Assembly (NCBI GenBank): GCA_024229935.1
Contig: JAAERX010000141.1
Span: 1-61,468 of the forward strand
DNA: 61,468 bases
Source of the DNA: Gammaproteobacteria bacterium
GTDB taxonomy: Bacteria; Pseudomonadota; Gammaproteobacteria; Steroidobacterales; GCA-2729495
Direction: 5' to 3'
The position numbers were made by a program, and so were the translations under genes. Of the stretch, positions 35,138 through 44,565 are shown piece by piece (position 1 is the stretch's first letter; the number at the start of each line of letters is the position of its first letter). A model generated the notes under the pieces. That model did no database searches and had not been told where the DNA came from. It saw nothing but the letters and a program-made list of their open reading frames with translations.

Positions 35138-37000
35138 GTGCCCACTATTTTTTTCATGCGATCCCTTGTCAAGGTTGTACCAGCTGCAATATTGATGGTG
35201 GTTTTGTGTGGGCCAGCTACAGCAGGTCAAAAAGATGGCTTTAAGGTTAATGACCCGCACTACGGTGAGGTGCTATTTAATTTTTACCAACAAGAGTATT
35301 TCACAGCATTAACAGATCTTTTGGTGTCACGTGACTTTAATAGACTGATTCATCATCAAGCAGAGGCAGCGCTTTTGGAGGGTGGCTTATTATTATCATG
35401 GGGTCAGCATGAAGAAGCCGACCAGATATTTGAGCGGCTCCTGAGTAATACTGATGATCAGGCTGTACGTGATCGCACCTGGTTTTACTTGGGTAAAGTT
35501 CGTTATCAACGAGGCTATGTTGACGCTGCAGAACAGGCTTTCCTGAATATTCGTCAGCCCTTGCCTCTGGAACTGGATGCAGAAAGGCTCAACCTTTTGG
35601 CCCGGGTATATATTGATCAGGAGCGGTATTCCGCTGCTGCTGCTGTGCTGTCAGGTTGGGAAGGCCCGGAAATATGGTTGAATTATGCACGTTACAACCT
35701 TGGCGTTGCCCTGGTGCGAATGGGGCAACTGGAAGCAGGCGCAGAATTATTAAGTCAGGTAGGCACTATTTGGGCTTACGATGAGGAACAATTGGCTTTG
35801 CGTGATCGTGCCAACCTGGCATTAGGTTTTGCATATTTACAGGCAGGTCTAGAAGGTAATGCCAAACCGATATTACAGCGAGTAAGACTAAACGGGCCAT
35901 TTTCCAATAAAGCGCTCCTTGGAGCAGGTTGGGCAGATTCAGCCAATAATGACTATCACAAGGCACTTGCCCCATGGCAGGAACTTAATAGACGTGAACT
36001 CCTTGATAGTGCGGTTCAGGAATCCCTGCTTGCTGTGCCTTATGCTTTTTCACAATTAGATGCCGAACCACAAGCGGCAGAATATTATGCAAGAGCCCTT
36101 AATATTTTTGATGCTGAAATAGTGCGACTTGATGTTGCAATGGATGATATGGGTAATGGTCAGCTCATTACAGATTTACTTGATCAAGATCAGTCGTCTG
36201 CCGGGGGTTGGTATTGGCAATTAGCTAGTTTGCCAAATGATGATCGTGCACGTTATTTGTATTTTGCAATTGCTGACCATAATTTTCATGAAGGACTTAA
36301 AAGTTACCGTGACCTTATGTCATTGGGTGAGCACCTTGATGTCTGGCAGACAAAACTGTCAACGTATCATGACATGCTGAATACGCGGAAAAATGCTTAC
36401 TCAAAGCGGCTGCCGATATTAAATGAACGTATAGCAGAATTTGATGTGGTTGAGATGCAGGCTTCCTATGAGGATTTACAGCAACGTACAACTGCAGCAC
36501 GTAATGAACATGATGTGCTTGCACTGGCAACAGCCAGTGAGCAGGAACAGTGGCGGCGTATCAGCTTGCTGGAAGATAATATTACATGGTCACAGCAGGA
36601 ATCTGCAGCCCTTCGTGAAAAGCAGAGTATTCTTAAAGGTTTGTTGCTTTGGAATATGGAGCGTGAATTTAATATTCGTGCCTGGCATCAGGATAAACAG
36701 ATTGAAAAACTGGGAGAGGAAATAAATAAAACAGTACGTAATTTTACTTCAATAGACACTACAGTGGGCGGCATTCCAGAAACTGTATTTGAATTTGATA
36801 GCCGTATTGCATTTCTTCAGCTAAATCTAGATCAGATGAAACGTAAACTACAGCTGGCTAAAGAGCGCCATGCCACATATTTGTATGGACTGGTAGTTGG
36901 TGAAATGCAGGCCCAACGAAAGCGTCTTGTTTCTTACCGTGCTCAGGCACGATTTGCACTGGCATCTATTTATGATCGCCTGTCAATGAAGGGTCAGTAG
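35138..37000 (+). CDS. Periplasmic TPR and coiled-coil protein
   Basis: A 620-residue exported protein (signal peptide to about PATAGQ). The first 330 residues form TPR-like helical repeats (QAEAALLEGGLLLSWGQHEE, YNLGVALVRMGQLEAGAELL). The second half is long helical coiled coil (EMQASYEDLQQRTTAARNEH). The GTG at 35138 has GGGAG 9 nt upstream and is preferred to the ATG at 35156, which has no ribosome site. Likely scaffold of the ExbB-ExbD-TonB-like module. Confidence 0.72.
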   Translation: MPTIFFMRSLVKVVPAAILMVVLCGPATAGQKDGFKVNDPHYGEVLFNFYQQEYFTALTDLLVSRDFNRLIHHQAEAALLEGGLLLSWGQHEEADQIFERLLSNTDDQAVRDRTWFYLGKVRYQRGYVDAAEQAFLNIRQPLPLELDAERLNLLARVYIDQERYSAAAAVLSGWEGPEIWLNYARYNLGVALVRMGQLEAGAELLSQVGTIWAYDEEQLALRDRANLALGFAYLQAGLEGNAKPILQRVRLNGPFSNKALLGAGWADSANNDYHKALAPWQELNRRELLDSAVQESLLAVPYAFSQLDAEPQAAEYYARALNIFDAEIVRLDVAMDDMGNGQLITDLLDQDQSSAGGWYWQLASLPNDDRARYLYFAIADHNFHEGLKSYRDLMSLGEHLDVWQTKLSTYHDMLNTRKNAYSKRLPILNERIAEFDVVEMQASYEDLQQRTTAARNEHDVLALATASEQEQWRRISLLEDNITWSQQESAALREKQSILKGLLLWNMEREFNIRAWHQDKQIEKLGEEINKTVRNFTSIDTTVGGIPETVFEFDSRIAFLQLNLDQMKRKLQLAKERHATYLYGLVVGEMQAQRKRLVSYRAQARFALASIYDRLSMKGQ

Positions 37001-37013
37001 AGGAGTAGCTGAT

Positions 37014-39905
37014 ATGACTAATGCAACTCTAATACAGCTCTTTATATTTGGCTGGGCAGCCACGTCGTTTGGGGCTGATCCTTTTCAAGGGCAGGAAACT
37101 ATAAGTGCACTGGAGGAGCAAGAGGTGGTGATTCCGGAGGCAAGCTATCCGGAGGTTAATAGTGAAGCTGCCCTGGAACATTATCGCCAGTATTTGGCTA
37201 TTCCAGATGGGGATCCGGAGATGCGTTTGGAAGCTATGCGCCGAATGGGTGACCTGAATATCAGAGAGGGTGAAAACGCACAATTCTATGACCCGGCTTA
37301 TGTTGCTGAGATGGCATTCCACAGTGATGCTATTCAGCTATATGAGCAACTGCTACTCAACCAGGATGGCTATGAAAAGACAGACTTGGTGCTCTATCAG
37401 CTTGCCCGCGCATATGAAAGTATTGGCGCGCCAAAGAAAGCGCTTATAGCGCTAAATAGAATGGTTAATGAGTACCCACAAAGTCAGTATATTCATGAGG
37501 CTCAGTTTCGTCGTGGTGAAATACTTTTTGCTTACAAGGAATACTATGAGGCAGGGCTTGCCTACCATGCAGTTGTAGAGCATGGAAAAGATTCAGCCTA
37601 TTACGAACAGTCCATGTACAAAGAGGGCTGGTCCTTTTTTAAACAGGGTGAGTATGATTTGACAGTCAATGCATTTCTTGACTTGTTAAATCTGCGGCTT
37701 GCAGCGGCTCAGGTTAGGCCTGAGCTGGTTTTTCCTGATGGAGAAAACTTTGCCAATAATCCTGCCAGGCTTGCAGAAATATTTACCCATGATGCAATTT
37801 CCCTACAGGCAAAGTTCGATTCTATGAACCGACCAGAACGTGAGTTGGTTGACGATACTCTGCGAGCGCTTAGTCTTACTTTTTCCTATATGAATGGTGC
37901 TGAAAGCATTAATGAATATGTTGATAAGCGTGGTGGTGTTGACCCTGCTTATCTTCTGTATATCAGCCTTGGTGATTTGTACCTGGAAAAGGAGCGCTAT
38001 CTGGATGCGGCAGAAACATTTGATGTCTTTGTGGCAAGTGAGCCACTTCTTTACAGCGCGCCTCAGTTATCCATGCGATCAATTGAGGCTTATAAGTTAG
38101 GACGTTTCCCAAGCAAAGTGCTTGAGGGGAAACGTAATTTTGTAGAGTCTTATGGCCTTGAAAGTGATTACTGGTCTTTTCATGACCCAGTAGTCCGTCA
38201 GGATGTTATCCAGCTACTTAAGGTAAACCTTAGTGACCTGGCGCAGTATGATCATGCTGAGGCACAACGTACAGATGACCGGGCAGCCTATATTCGTGCC
38301 GCAGACTGGTACCGGCGTTATCTCAGCTATTTCCCCAATGATCCGGAGGCGGCAGAACGAAGTTTTCTGCTTGGTGAGGTCTTGATGGAGTCTGCTCAGT
38401 TTACTGAAGCCATTTACTATTATCAAAAGGCGGCATATGACTACCCTGAGTATGAAAAAGCTTCTGAGGCTGGTTATGCAGGTTTACTTGCGGCACGTGC
38501 AAATCATGCCTCACTTGAGGGTGAAGAAGCAGATGCATGGCTTGGCCTGCAACTACGCCAGGCCCTAAATTTTTCAATGAGTTTTCCTGACCATGAGCAG
38601 GCAGCGCCAGTGCTGGGTGATACGGCAGAAGCCTACTTTGCTAATAATGAAATGGATGAGGCAATTGTAATTTCTGGAGAGCTACTGACACGGGACTTAT
38701 CTGTTTCACCAGAGTTGCAGCAAGTTGGCTGGACTGTTGTTGCACATGGTCATTTTGACCTTGAGCACTATAGGCGTGCTGAAATTTCTTATCTGCAGTT
38801 ACGCAGTATGGGTGGTGCTGGCAGCATGACGGCAGAGGAGCTTGATGAGCGTATTGCCGCATCAGTTTATCGTCAGGCTGAGGTTGCCCAGCTTGCTGGT
38901 GAGGTTGATCTGGCTGTCTATCATTACCTTCGGGTAGCTGTTGTAGCACCTGACTCATCAATTACACCAAATGCAATTTATGATGCTGGAGTTCTGCTGT
39001 TTAATGAGTCTCGCTGGCAGGAGGCTATAACCATCATGATTGGGTTCCGTTCAGCATATCCGGAGCATGAATTTGCTAACCGTATTACACAGAATCTGGC
39101 TATTGCTTACCAGCGTTCAGAGCAACCTGTAAAAGCTGCTCATGAGTATGAAAATATTGCCGTATTTTCTGAAGTTGATGAGGAGGTGCGTCGTGAGGCG
39201 TTGTGGACCGCTGCTGAGCTTTATGAAGAATCTGGTGAGATTAAGGATGCAAGGCGTGTATGGCGTCAGTATGTAGATTCATTTCCAAATCCTGTTGGTG
39301 AGGCTATAGAGATACGGCAACGCCTTGCTGACCTGGCAGGGGAGGTTGGTGATGCGCGGGATCGTCGTGATTGGTTGGCGGCAATAATTTCTGCAGATGC
39401 CTCAGCTGGTAATCAGCGTAATGATCGTACAAAAACCCTGGCAGCCAGAGCTACACTTGAGCTGGCAGATCCAAAGCGTGAAGCCTTCAATGCAGTAAGG
39501 CTGAATATACCGTTAGCTGAAAGTATGAAGCATAAAAAACAACTGATGGAGTCTGCACTTAAGGCTTACAACGAGGCTGCAGGTTATGAAATAACAGAAA
39601 TAAAAACAGTGGCGACATTTAGAATTGCCCAATTGTATCAACAGCTTAGCGCGGATCTTATGGAATCAGAACGGCCTGCTGGCTTAAGTGTGGAGGAACT
39701 TGATCAGTACGAAATCTTGCTTGAAGAGCAGACTTTTCCTTTTGAAGAAAAGGCCATCGAAATATTTGAGGTTAATGTTAATCGTGCATCCAACGGAATT
39801 TATGATGAGTGGGTTGCCGATAGTTACAAACAGCTGGCAATCCTGATGCCCGCACGTTACGCCAAATTTGAAAAGGCTGATAAGCATGTTGTGCAACTTT
39901 ACTAA
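37014..39905 (+). CDS. Large periplasmic TPR repeat protein
   Basis: A 963-residue exported protein (signal peptide to about TSFGAD) composed almost wholly of TPR-like repeats (for example LVLYQLARAYESIGAPKKAL and EAQFRRGEILFAYKEYYEAG). No catalytic domain seen. Such solenoids usually bind partner proteins. It overlaps the next gene by 20 bp. Together with the preceding TPR protein it forms most of the coding mass of the operon. Confidence 0.75.
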   Translation: MTNATLIQLFIFGWAATSFGADPFQGQETISALEEQEVVIPEASYPEVNSEAALEHYRQYLAIPDGDPEMRLEAMRRMGDLNIREGENAQFYDPAYVAEMAFHSDAIQLYEQLLLNQDGYEKTDLVLYQLARAYESIGAPKKALIALNRMVNEYPQSQYIHEAQFRRGEILFAYKEYYEAGLAYHAVVEHGKDSAYYEQSMYKEGWSFFKQGEYDLTVNAFLDLLNLRLAAAQVRPELVFPDGENFANNPARLAEIFTHDAISLQAKFDSMNRPERELVDDTLRALSLTFSYMNGAESINEYVDKRGGVDPAYLLYISLGDLYLEKERYLDAAETFDVFVASEPLLYSAPQLSMRSIEAYKLGRFPSKVLEGKRNFVESYGLESDYWSFHDPVVRQDVIQLLKVNLSDLAQYDHAEAQRTDDRAAYIRAADWYRRYLSYFPNDPEAAERSFLLGEVLMESAQFTEAIYYYQKAAYDYPEYEKASEAGYAGLLAARANHASLEGEEADAWLGLQLRQALNFSMSFPDHEQAAPVLGDTAEAYFANNEMDEAIVISGELLTRDLSVSPELQQVGWTVVAHGHFDLEHYRRAEISYLQLRSMGGAGSMTAEELDERIAASVYRQAEVAQLAGEVDLAVYHYLRVAVVAPDSSITPNAIYDAGVLLFNESRWQEAITIMIGFRSAYPEHEFANRITQNLAIAYQRSEQPVKAAHEYENIAVFSEVDEEVRREALWTAAELYEESGEIKDARRVWRQYVDSFPNPVGEAIEIRQRLADLAGEVGDARDRRDWLAAIISADASAGNQRNDRTKTLAARATLELADPKREAFNAVRLNIPLAESMKHKKQLMESALKAYNEAAGYEITEIKTVATFRIAQLYQQLSADLMESERPAGLSVEELDQYEILLEEQTFPFEEKAIEIFEVNVNRASNGIYDEWVADSYKQLAILMPARYAKFEKADKHVVQLY

Positions 39906-40584
39906 ATTAAGCGCACTGGTAATCTTGGCATTAACCATTCTTTTGAGTGGTTGTACGGTCAAAGATTTCAATACCGGTCGGGGTGCATGGAATGCTCCTG
40001 AGTATGTATATCAGCCGACCAGAGTAAAACGTAAATATGCTGCTGCCCTTAAGACTATGGAGTCTGGAGATGATGTTGAAGCTGCTGTGCAATTTGAACA
40101 GTTTGTAGATGTATATCCTTATTACCCTGGGGCTTACGTCAACCTTGGTATTATCTACGACCGCCTTGAAAGAACAGATGATGCGTATGCCATGCTCTAT
40201 CGGGCAATTGACATTATCCCTGAATATGTCTATGCACTTAACCAGCTTGGCATGATGAAGCGCCGTGCAGGTGATTTTGATGGTGCCCGGAATGCATGGC
40301 TACGTGCCACCAAATCTGATCCTGAATACCTCAATGCTTGGTACAACCTTGGGGTTTTGTATGACATTTATATGCAGGATTTACCTGCAGCTCTTGAGGC
40401 GTATCAGCACTATCAGGCACTGTTTGTGAATACCAATCGTGATGAGGGCTACTACAAAGGTTTGGGTGTATATGTTCCGCCCCCGGTGATAGCTCCTGAC
40501 CCAGAGGTGGCACGCTGGATTGCAGATCTGGAGAGGCGTATAGGCAATTCGCCCCGTGCTGCAAATGTGATGGAGGCACTATGA
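39886..40584 (+). CDS. TPR lipoprotein
   Basis: About 232 residues with a lipobox TILLSGCTV, so probably attached to the outer membrane. TPR repeats cover about 45-190 (YPGAYVNLGIIYDRLERTDD, YLNAWYNLGVLYDIYMQD). The ATG at 39886 lies within the end of the previous gene, and an upstream in-frame TTG (39868) is less likely. It overlaps the following gene by 4 bp (ATGA). Probably the outer-membrane end of the TPR scaffold. Confidence 0.75.
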   Translation: MLCNFTKLSALVILALTILLSGCTVKDFNTGRGAWNAPEYVYQPTRVKRKYAAALKTMESGDDVEAAVQFEQFVDVYPYYPGAYVNLGIIYDRLERTDDAYAMLYRAIDIIPEYVYALNQLGMMKRRAGDFDGARNAWLRATKSDPEYLNAWYNLGVLYDIYMQDLPAALEAYQHYQALFVNTNRDEGYYKGLGVYVPPPVIAPDPEVARWIADLERRIGNSPRAANVMEAL

Positions 40585-40904
40585 ATACCGTGAACCACAT
40601 CCGGTTTCTTCTGGCCTCTTTTGCGATGGTGTTCACTGTGGGAGTGCTGGCTGAAGATGGGCCGGTTCAGATGGACAGTCTGCAGCTCGACTCAAGTTTG
40701 ATTACGGGCAATCAGGAGTTGCCCAAGGTTTTGTATATCGTGCCATGGAAGGAAATTGGTATAGGTGATTTACAGGGCATGCCAGTTAATAGTTTACTTG
40801 ATGAGGTTCTGGCGCCATTGGATAGAGAAGTATTTAAACGGCAGATTCAGTATTTTGATCAGTTGTATGTAAGTGAGAAAGTTAAGGATATAGCTGATGA
40901 CTAG
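40581..40904 (+). CDS. Small exported protein of unknown function
   Basis: A 107-residue protein with signal peptide (FTVGVLAED) and a conserved-looking mature part (VLYIVPWKEIGIGDLQGMPV). I recognise no family. The ATGA overlap with the TPR lipoprotein and its position before exbB suggest it is a regular member of this ExbB-ExbD-TonB-type operon. Confidence 0.6.
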   Translation: MNTVNHIRFLLASFAMVFTVGVLAEDGPVQMDSLQLDSSLITGNQELPKVLYIVPWKEIGIGDLQGMPVNSLLDEVLAPLDREVFKRQIQYFDQLYVSEKVKDIADD

Positions 40905-40978
40905 AGCGGTTTTATTTAGGGCACTTGTATCGAATTTTGTTGTCGTGTAAGCGGCGATTCAATCAGGAGGCGAAAGCC

Positions 40979-41623
40979 ATGTACAGCAGCGTAGTAAGTT
41001 TTTTTCAGGACGGTGGGATATTTATGTACCCAATCGTCATTGTGTTTGCCATTGGTGTAGCTATCGCAATTGAGCGATGGATTTATCTTACCAAGGCATC
41101 TTTATCAAACAAGGCTTTATGGAAGCAGGTTACACCCTATATTCGGGCAGGAAAGTTTGCAGAAGCAGTATCATTGACTACCAAGTCAAAAGCAGCAGTT
41201 GCAACTGTACTTGGTTATGGTCTGAAGCGCAGTGAGACTGCACAGCATCGTGATGATATCGAGAAGGCTATGGAAGAAAGCCTGATGGAAGTGATGCCCC
41301 GGCTGGAAAAGCGGACGCATTATCTCGCGACCTTTGCCAATATCGCAACACTGCTTGGTTTGCTGGGTACGATTATTGGCCTGATCCGTGCATTTACTGC
41401 GGTATCTGGTGCTAATCCTGCAGAGAAGGCTGATTTGTTGTCTGCCAGTATTTCAGTTGCAATGAATACAACAGCTTTTGGCCTTATGGTCGCTATTCCT
41501 TTGTTGCTGGTGCATACACTGCTGCAAACAAAAACCACAGAACTTGTTGATAGCTTGGAAATGGCGTCTGTAAAATTTCTGAATACGATCTTTGAGAGCA
41601 GATCTGCAGGTAAAGCCACATGA
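40979..41623 (+). CDS. MotA/TolQ/ExbB proton channel protein
   Basis: A 214-residue inner-membrane channel subunit. Three membrane segments: near 12-35 (MYPIVIVFAIGVAIAIERWI), 115-140 (FANIATLLGLLGTIIGLI) and 155-180 (NTTAFGLMVAIPLLLV). Both pore motifs with Thr are intact, as in ExbB. AGGAGG at 40965-40970 sets the ATG at 40979. The stop overlaps the first exbD-like gene (ATGA). It should drive the TonB-like protein encoded three genes later. Confidence 0.9.
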   Translation: MYSSVVSFFQDGGIFMYPIVIVFAIGVAIAIERWIYLTKASLSNKALWKQVTPYIRAGKFAEAVSLTTKSKAAVATVLGYGLKRSETAQHRDDIEKAMEESLMEVMPRLEKRTHYLATFANIATLLGLLGTIIGLIRAFTAVSGANPAEKADLLSASISVAMNTTAFGLMVAIPLLLVHTLLQTKTTELVDSLEMASVKFLNTIFESRSAGKAT

Positions 41624-42129
41624 GAAGGCGCTACAGAAACCGTTACCGGCAAGATCCGGTTGAGCTCAACATTACAGCATTCATGAATCTGATGGTGATT
41701 CTTGTGCCCTTCCTGTTGATCACGGCGGTTTTCTCGCGCATGACTATTCTTGAGCTCAACTTGCCAACTGAAGAATCAGTTGTAATAGAGGAAGAGCCTG
41801 AATTTGCACTTGAAGTGATTGTACGAATGGATTCTATACAGGTAGGTGACCGTAATGCAGGTGTGCTAAGTCAGCTTCCGGTTGTTGATGGAAAGTATGA
41901 TCTTGATGGACTTAATAATTACCTGAAACGTGTCAAAGCCAATTTCCCCAATCAACTTGCCGTAACTTTGTTGCTGGAGTCGGAAGTTGATTATGAGGTG
42001 TTAGTACAGGTAATGGATGCTACACGTAGCTACCGTATAGACGAGCCTGGTGAGTTTCAGCGCGCAGAGCTATTCCCGGAAATATCAATTGGTGATGCGC
42101 CTGTAATGGCATCAGCCGGGGCTAATTGA
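41620..42129 (+). CDS. ExbD/TolR-family protein lacking the membrane Asp
   Basis: A 169-residue protein with a basic N-terminus (RRRYRNRYR), one membrane helix and a periplasmic domain. The helix opens LNITAFMNLMVILVPFLL; in ExbD and TolR the eighth position is the proton-carrying Asp (LxxTPxxD), but here it is Asn23, encoded by AAT. It is therefore predicted to be unable to carry the proton itself. The following paralogue keeps Asp, suggesting a mixed dimer inside the ExbB ring. Overlaps the ExbB gene by 4 bp. Confidence 0.87.
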   Translation: MRRRYRNRYRQDPVELNITAFMNLMVILVPFLLITAVFSRMTILELNLPTEESVVIEEEPEFALEVIVRMDSIQVGDRNAGVLSQLPVVDGKYDLDGLNNYLKRVKANFPNQLAVTLLLESEVDYEVLVQVMDATRSYRIDEPGEFQRAELFPEISIGDAPVMASAGAN

Positions 42130-42138
42130 GGGTAAGTC

Positions 42139-42660
42139 GTGAAATCACGTAAAGCAAAACGAATGGCAAAGCATCATAAGCGCCATGCTATTGGGAGTCT
42201 AAATCTTATTTCGCTGATGGATATTTTTACGATCTTGGTATTTTTTCTGCTTGTGAATTCACAGGAAGTTGAAGTATTACCCAATGCTAAGGACATGCAG
42301 TTACCAGAATCCTATGCTGAGCAGAAAGCACGCGAAAACGTTGTAATACTTGTAATGGATGATGCCATTCTGGTGCAGGGCAAAGTTGTTGCCTCAATGG
42401 ATGAGGTCATGAGCCAGCAAGGTGTGGTTATTGCCAACCTTGAAAAAGAGCTGAGGTTACAAACAGAACGTCTTTACCGAAAGGACACACAGGCCAATAT
42501 AGAAGACCGTGAGGTCACAATTATGGGTGATCGTGAATTACCCTACAGTTTATTAAAGAAAGTGATGGCAAGTTGTACAGCTGCTGATTACGGCAAGATT
42601 TCACTGGCTGTTTTACAGAAATCCGTTGGGCCGGAAGAGTTCATTGCCATGACTCAATAG
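42139..42660 (+). CDS. ExbD/TolR-family protein with intact membrane Asp
   Basis: A 173-residue protein with a GTG start, a strongly basic N-terminus (SRKAKRMAKHHKRH) and a single membrane helix beginning LNLISLMDIFTILVFFLL, with Asp28 at the position essential for proton-driven motion in ExbD. The periplasmic part follows (about 45-173). It is the presumed active member of a two-ExbD pair with the preceding gene and lies 9 bp after it. Confidence 0.88.
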   Translation: MKSRKAKRMAKHHKRHAIGSLNLISLMDIFTILVFFLLVNSQEVEVLPNAKDMQLPESYAEQKARENVVILVMDDAILVQGKVVASMDEVMSQQGVVIANLEKELRLQTERLYRKDTQANIEDREVTIMGDRELPYSLLKKVMASCTAADYGKISLAVLQKSVGPEEFIAMTQ

Positions 42661-42683
42661 GATGAATGAATAAATAAAGGTTT

Positions 42684-43616
42684 ATGCAAGTGAACGCAGT
42701 TGTTTATCGTACATATCAGCTCCCCTGGGAGATGGCCGAGGAACAGGACGACCGTTTTGTCGCGATCCTGAAGAAGGTCGCTATTGCTGTGCTTGTATTC
42801 TCTCTTGTTATGCCGTGGTTGCCATTGCCTGATATTGATCCAAATGAAGTAAAAGAGCTGCCCCCAAGGTTTGCACGTTTGCTGCTGGATAAAGTGCCCC
42901 CACCACCGCCTCCACCGGTGGTGCAGCCGAAGCCAGAAGATAAGCCACTACCTAAAGAAGCAGAGAAGATAGTGCAGGAAATAGAACCTGTTCAGCCTAA
43001 ACCAGAGCCAAAGCAAGCCCGTGAAAATGCAGCCAAGGCTGGGTTATTACCATTTGCGGAACAACTGGCTGACCTGCGGGATAATGCATCACTTGAGAAT
43101 GTAATGCATGATGACTCATTGAGCGCTTCGGCAGGTGAAGCAGCCAGAGTAGAGCGTTCAATTATTGCATCTAAAGCGGGTCGTGGCAGTGGTGGTGTTA
43201 GTACTGCAGGCATGAGTCGAAATACTGGTGGTAACGGCCTGGCTGGCCGCGGTACAACTCATGTAAGTAGTCCGGTTGCAGGGATTGGTGCAGGTGGGCC
43301 ACGCATTACTAAGGGTGGTGCTGGGCCTTCACGAAGTCGTGAAGAAATTGAATTGGTATTTGAGAAAAATAAGGGTGCAATTTTTGCACTTTATAATCGT
43401 GCGCTGCGTCGGGATTCAACTTTGCAGGGAAAGCTGGTATTGCGCCTGACTATTGCTCCAACTGGTGTAGTGACAGCATGTGAAATTGATTCAAGTGAGT
43501 TGAATGATCCTGAGATGGAGCGTAAATTAATTCAGCGTGTGAAAATGTTCCGTTTTGAGGATAAAGATGTAGCCACAGTTACAACTACTAAGCCAATTGA
43601 TTTCTTCCCAGCCTGA
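42684..43616 (+). CDS. TonB-like energy transducer with AgmX/PglI-type C-terminal domain
   Basis: A 310-residue protein with a membrane helix near 30-50 and a Pro-rich spanning region at about 70-115 (PPPPPPPVVQPKPE). A Gly/Ser-rich linker follows, then a C-terminal domain (about 225-310: SREEIELVFEKNKGAIFALY, LRLTIAPTGVVTACEI). That domain matches the AgmX/PglI group, known from myxobacterial gliding proteins, rather than classical TonB. It should pass force from ExbB-ExbD to an outer-membrane or TPR partner. AAAGG precedes the ATG. Last gene of the operon, convergent with the radical SAM gene. Confidence 0.8.
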   Translation: MQVNAVVYRTYQLPWEMAEEQDDRFVAILKKVAIAVLVFSLVMPWLPLPDIDPNEVKELPPRFARLLLDKVPPPPPPPVVQPKPEDKPLPKEAEKIVQEIEPVQPKPEPKQARENAAKAGLLPFAEQLADLRDNASLENVMHDDSLSASAGEAARVERSIIASKAGRGSGGVSTAGMSRNTGGNGLAGRGTTHVSSPVAGIGAGGPRITKGGAGPSRSREEIELVFEKNKGAIFALYNRALRRDSTLQGKLVLRLTIAPTGVVTACEIDSSELNDPEMERKLIQRVKMFRFEDKDVATVTTTKPIDFFPA

Positions 43617-43646
43617 TTTATAGGCTTGATATTTATAGCTATGTGC

Positions 43647-44564
43647 TTATCGCTCACTACACGATGAACCGTAAGCGAAACAACTGTAGCAGCGGTGATG
43701 CGCAAGCATAACTTGCTGCTTTAGCGCAGCCTTGAGATTCGCACCCTGATCATATCGTTCGTCATCATCTACAAGTGTGCAGGCATACACACGCATACGG
43801 CCATTTTTCTTGATAATCATTTTGCTGAATGCGCACATGAATGTTTGGCGACTTTCTGCTGTTTGAAAATGAGTCATACAGTTTTCAGTAATATCTGGCA
43901 CAGCTGGGCTTGTACCGGGTAGTGCGAAATTAGGGAAAGCAACAATATGAATATCACCTTGGTAACCATTGGCTTGTAACAGTTTTTGAAACTGGTTGTC
44001 TATCTCGGCCGCATCCTCGTTGACTTCCATTTGTCGGGCAAGAGATATACAAAACCCCAGCTTTTGTAGCTTTGTAATAGCCTGTAGTGATTGCCTGAAT
44101 GTGCCCTTGCCACGGTCTTTGTCATGCCGTTGTTCATCTGGCCAGTCAATGCTGATTCTAAAAGTGATAGGGTGAGGTTGGTTAATGAGCGGCTTAATTT
44201 GATGTAGTCGTCTTAATAAAGGATCAGTGCCATTTGTCAGGACGAGACATGGCTTGAGGCTGGAAGCGAAACTTAATATGTTGACAAAATCTTTTACGAT
44301 AAAAGGTTCACCGCCAGTAAATGAAAATTTTTTAACATCCAGAGCTACAGCTTCATGCATGAATGGCTCAACATCACTAAGTGTAATTCGGTTTAAACGG
44401 TTATCTCCGGGAGCCGATCCCTCAAGACAGAAAGGGCAGGTAAGATTGCAGGCCGTGCCGGTATGAAACCACAGCTCACTCAAGGTATGTGGCTCTATGT
44501 AGCCACGTGGTGCACCTGTTGCTGTGTGTAAGCAATTGAGAAACTTTGTAAGGTTGCCATCCAT
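43647..44564 (-). CDS. Radical SAM protein of the arsenic/arsenosugar-type locus
   Basis: A 305-residue radical SAM enzyme: CNLTCPFC supplies Cys39, Cys43 and Cys46 for the cluster, followed by FSFTGGEPF. The C-terminal region has spaced Cys (FMCAF, VYACTL, HRCYSCFAYGSSC) typical of a SPASM/twitch auxiliary cluster. The frame extends to 44735, but the ATG at 44564 lies 1 bp after the preceding gene's stop and begins the conserved part. It differs from ArsS, which carries a DUF3641 domain. Reaction unknown; it could modify an arsenical or a sugar precursor. Confidence 0.82.
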   Translation of the reverse strand: MDGNLTKFLNCLHTATGAPRGYIEPHTLSELWFHTGTACNLTCPFCLEGSAPGDNRLNRITLSDVEPFMHEAVALDVKKFSFTGGEPFIVKDFVNILSFASSLKPCLVLTNGTDPLLRRLHQIKPLINQPHPITFRISIDWPDEQRHDKDRGKGTFRQSLQAITKLQKLGFCISLARQMEVNEDAAEIDNQFQKLLQANGYQGDIHIVAFPNFALPGTSPAVPDITENCMTHFQTAESRQTFMCAFSKMIIKKNGRMRVYACTLVDDDERYDQGANLKAALKQQVMLAHHRCYSCFAYGSSCSER

Positions 44565-44565
44565 A

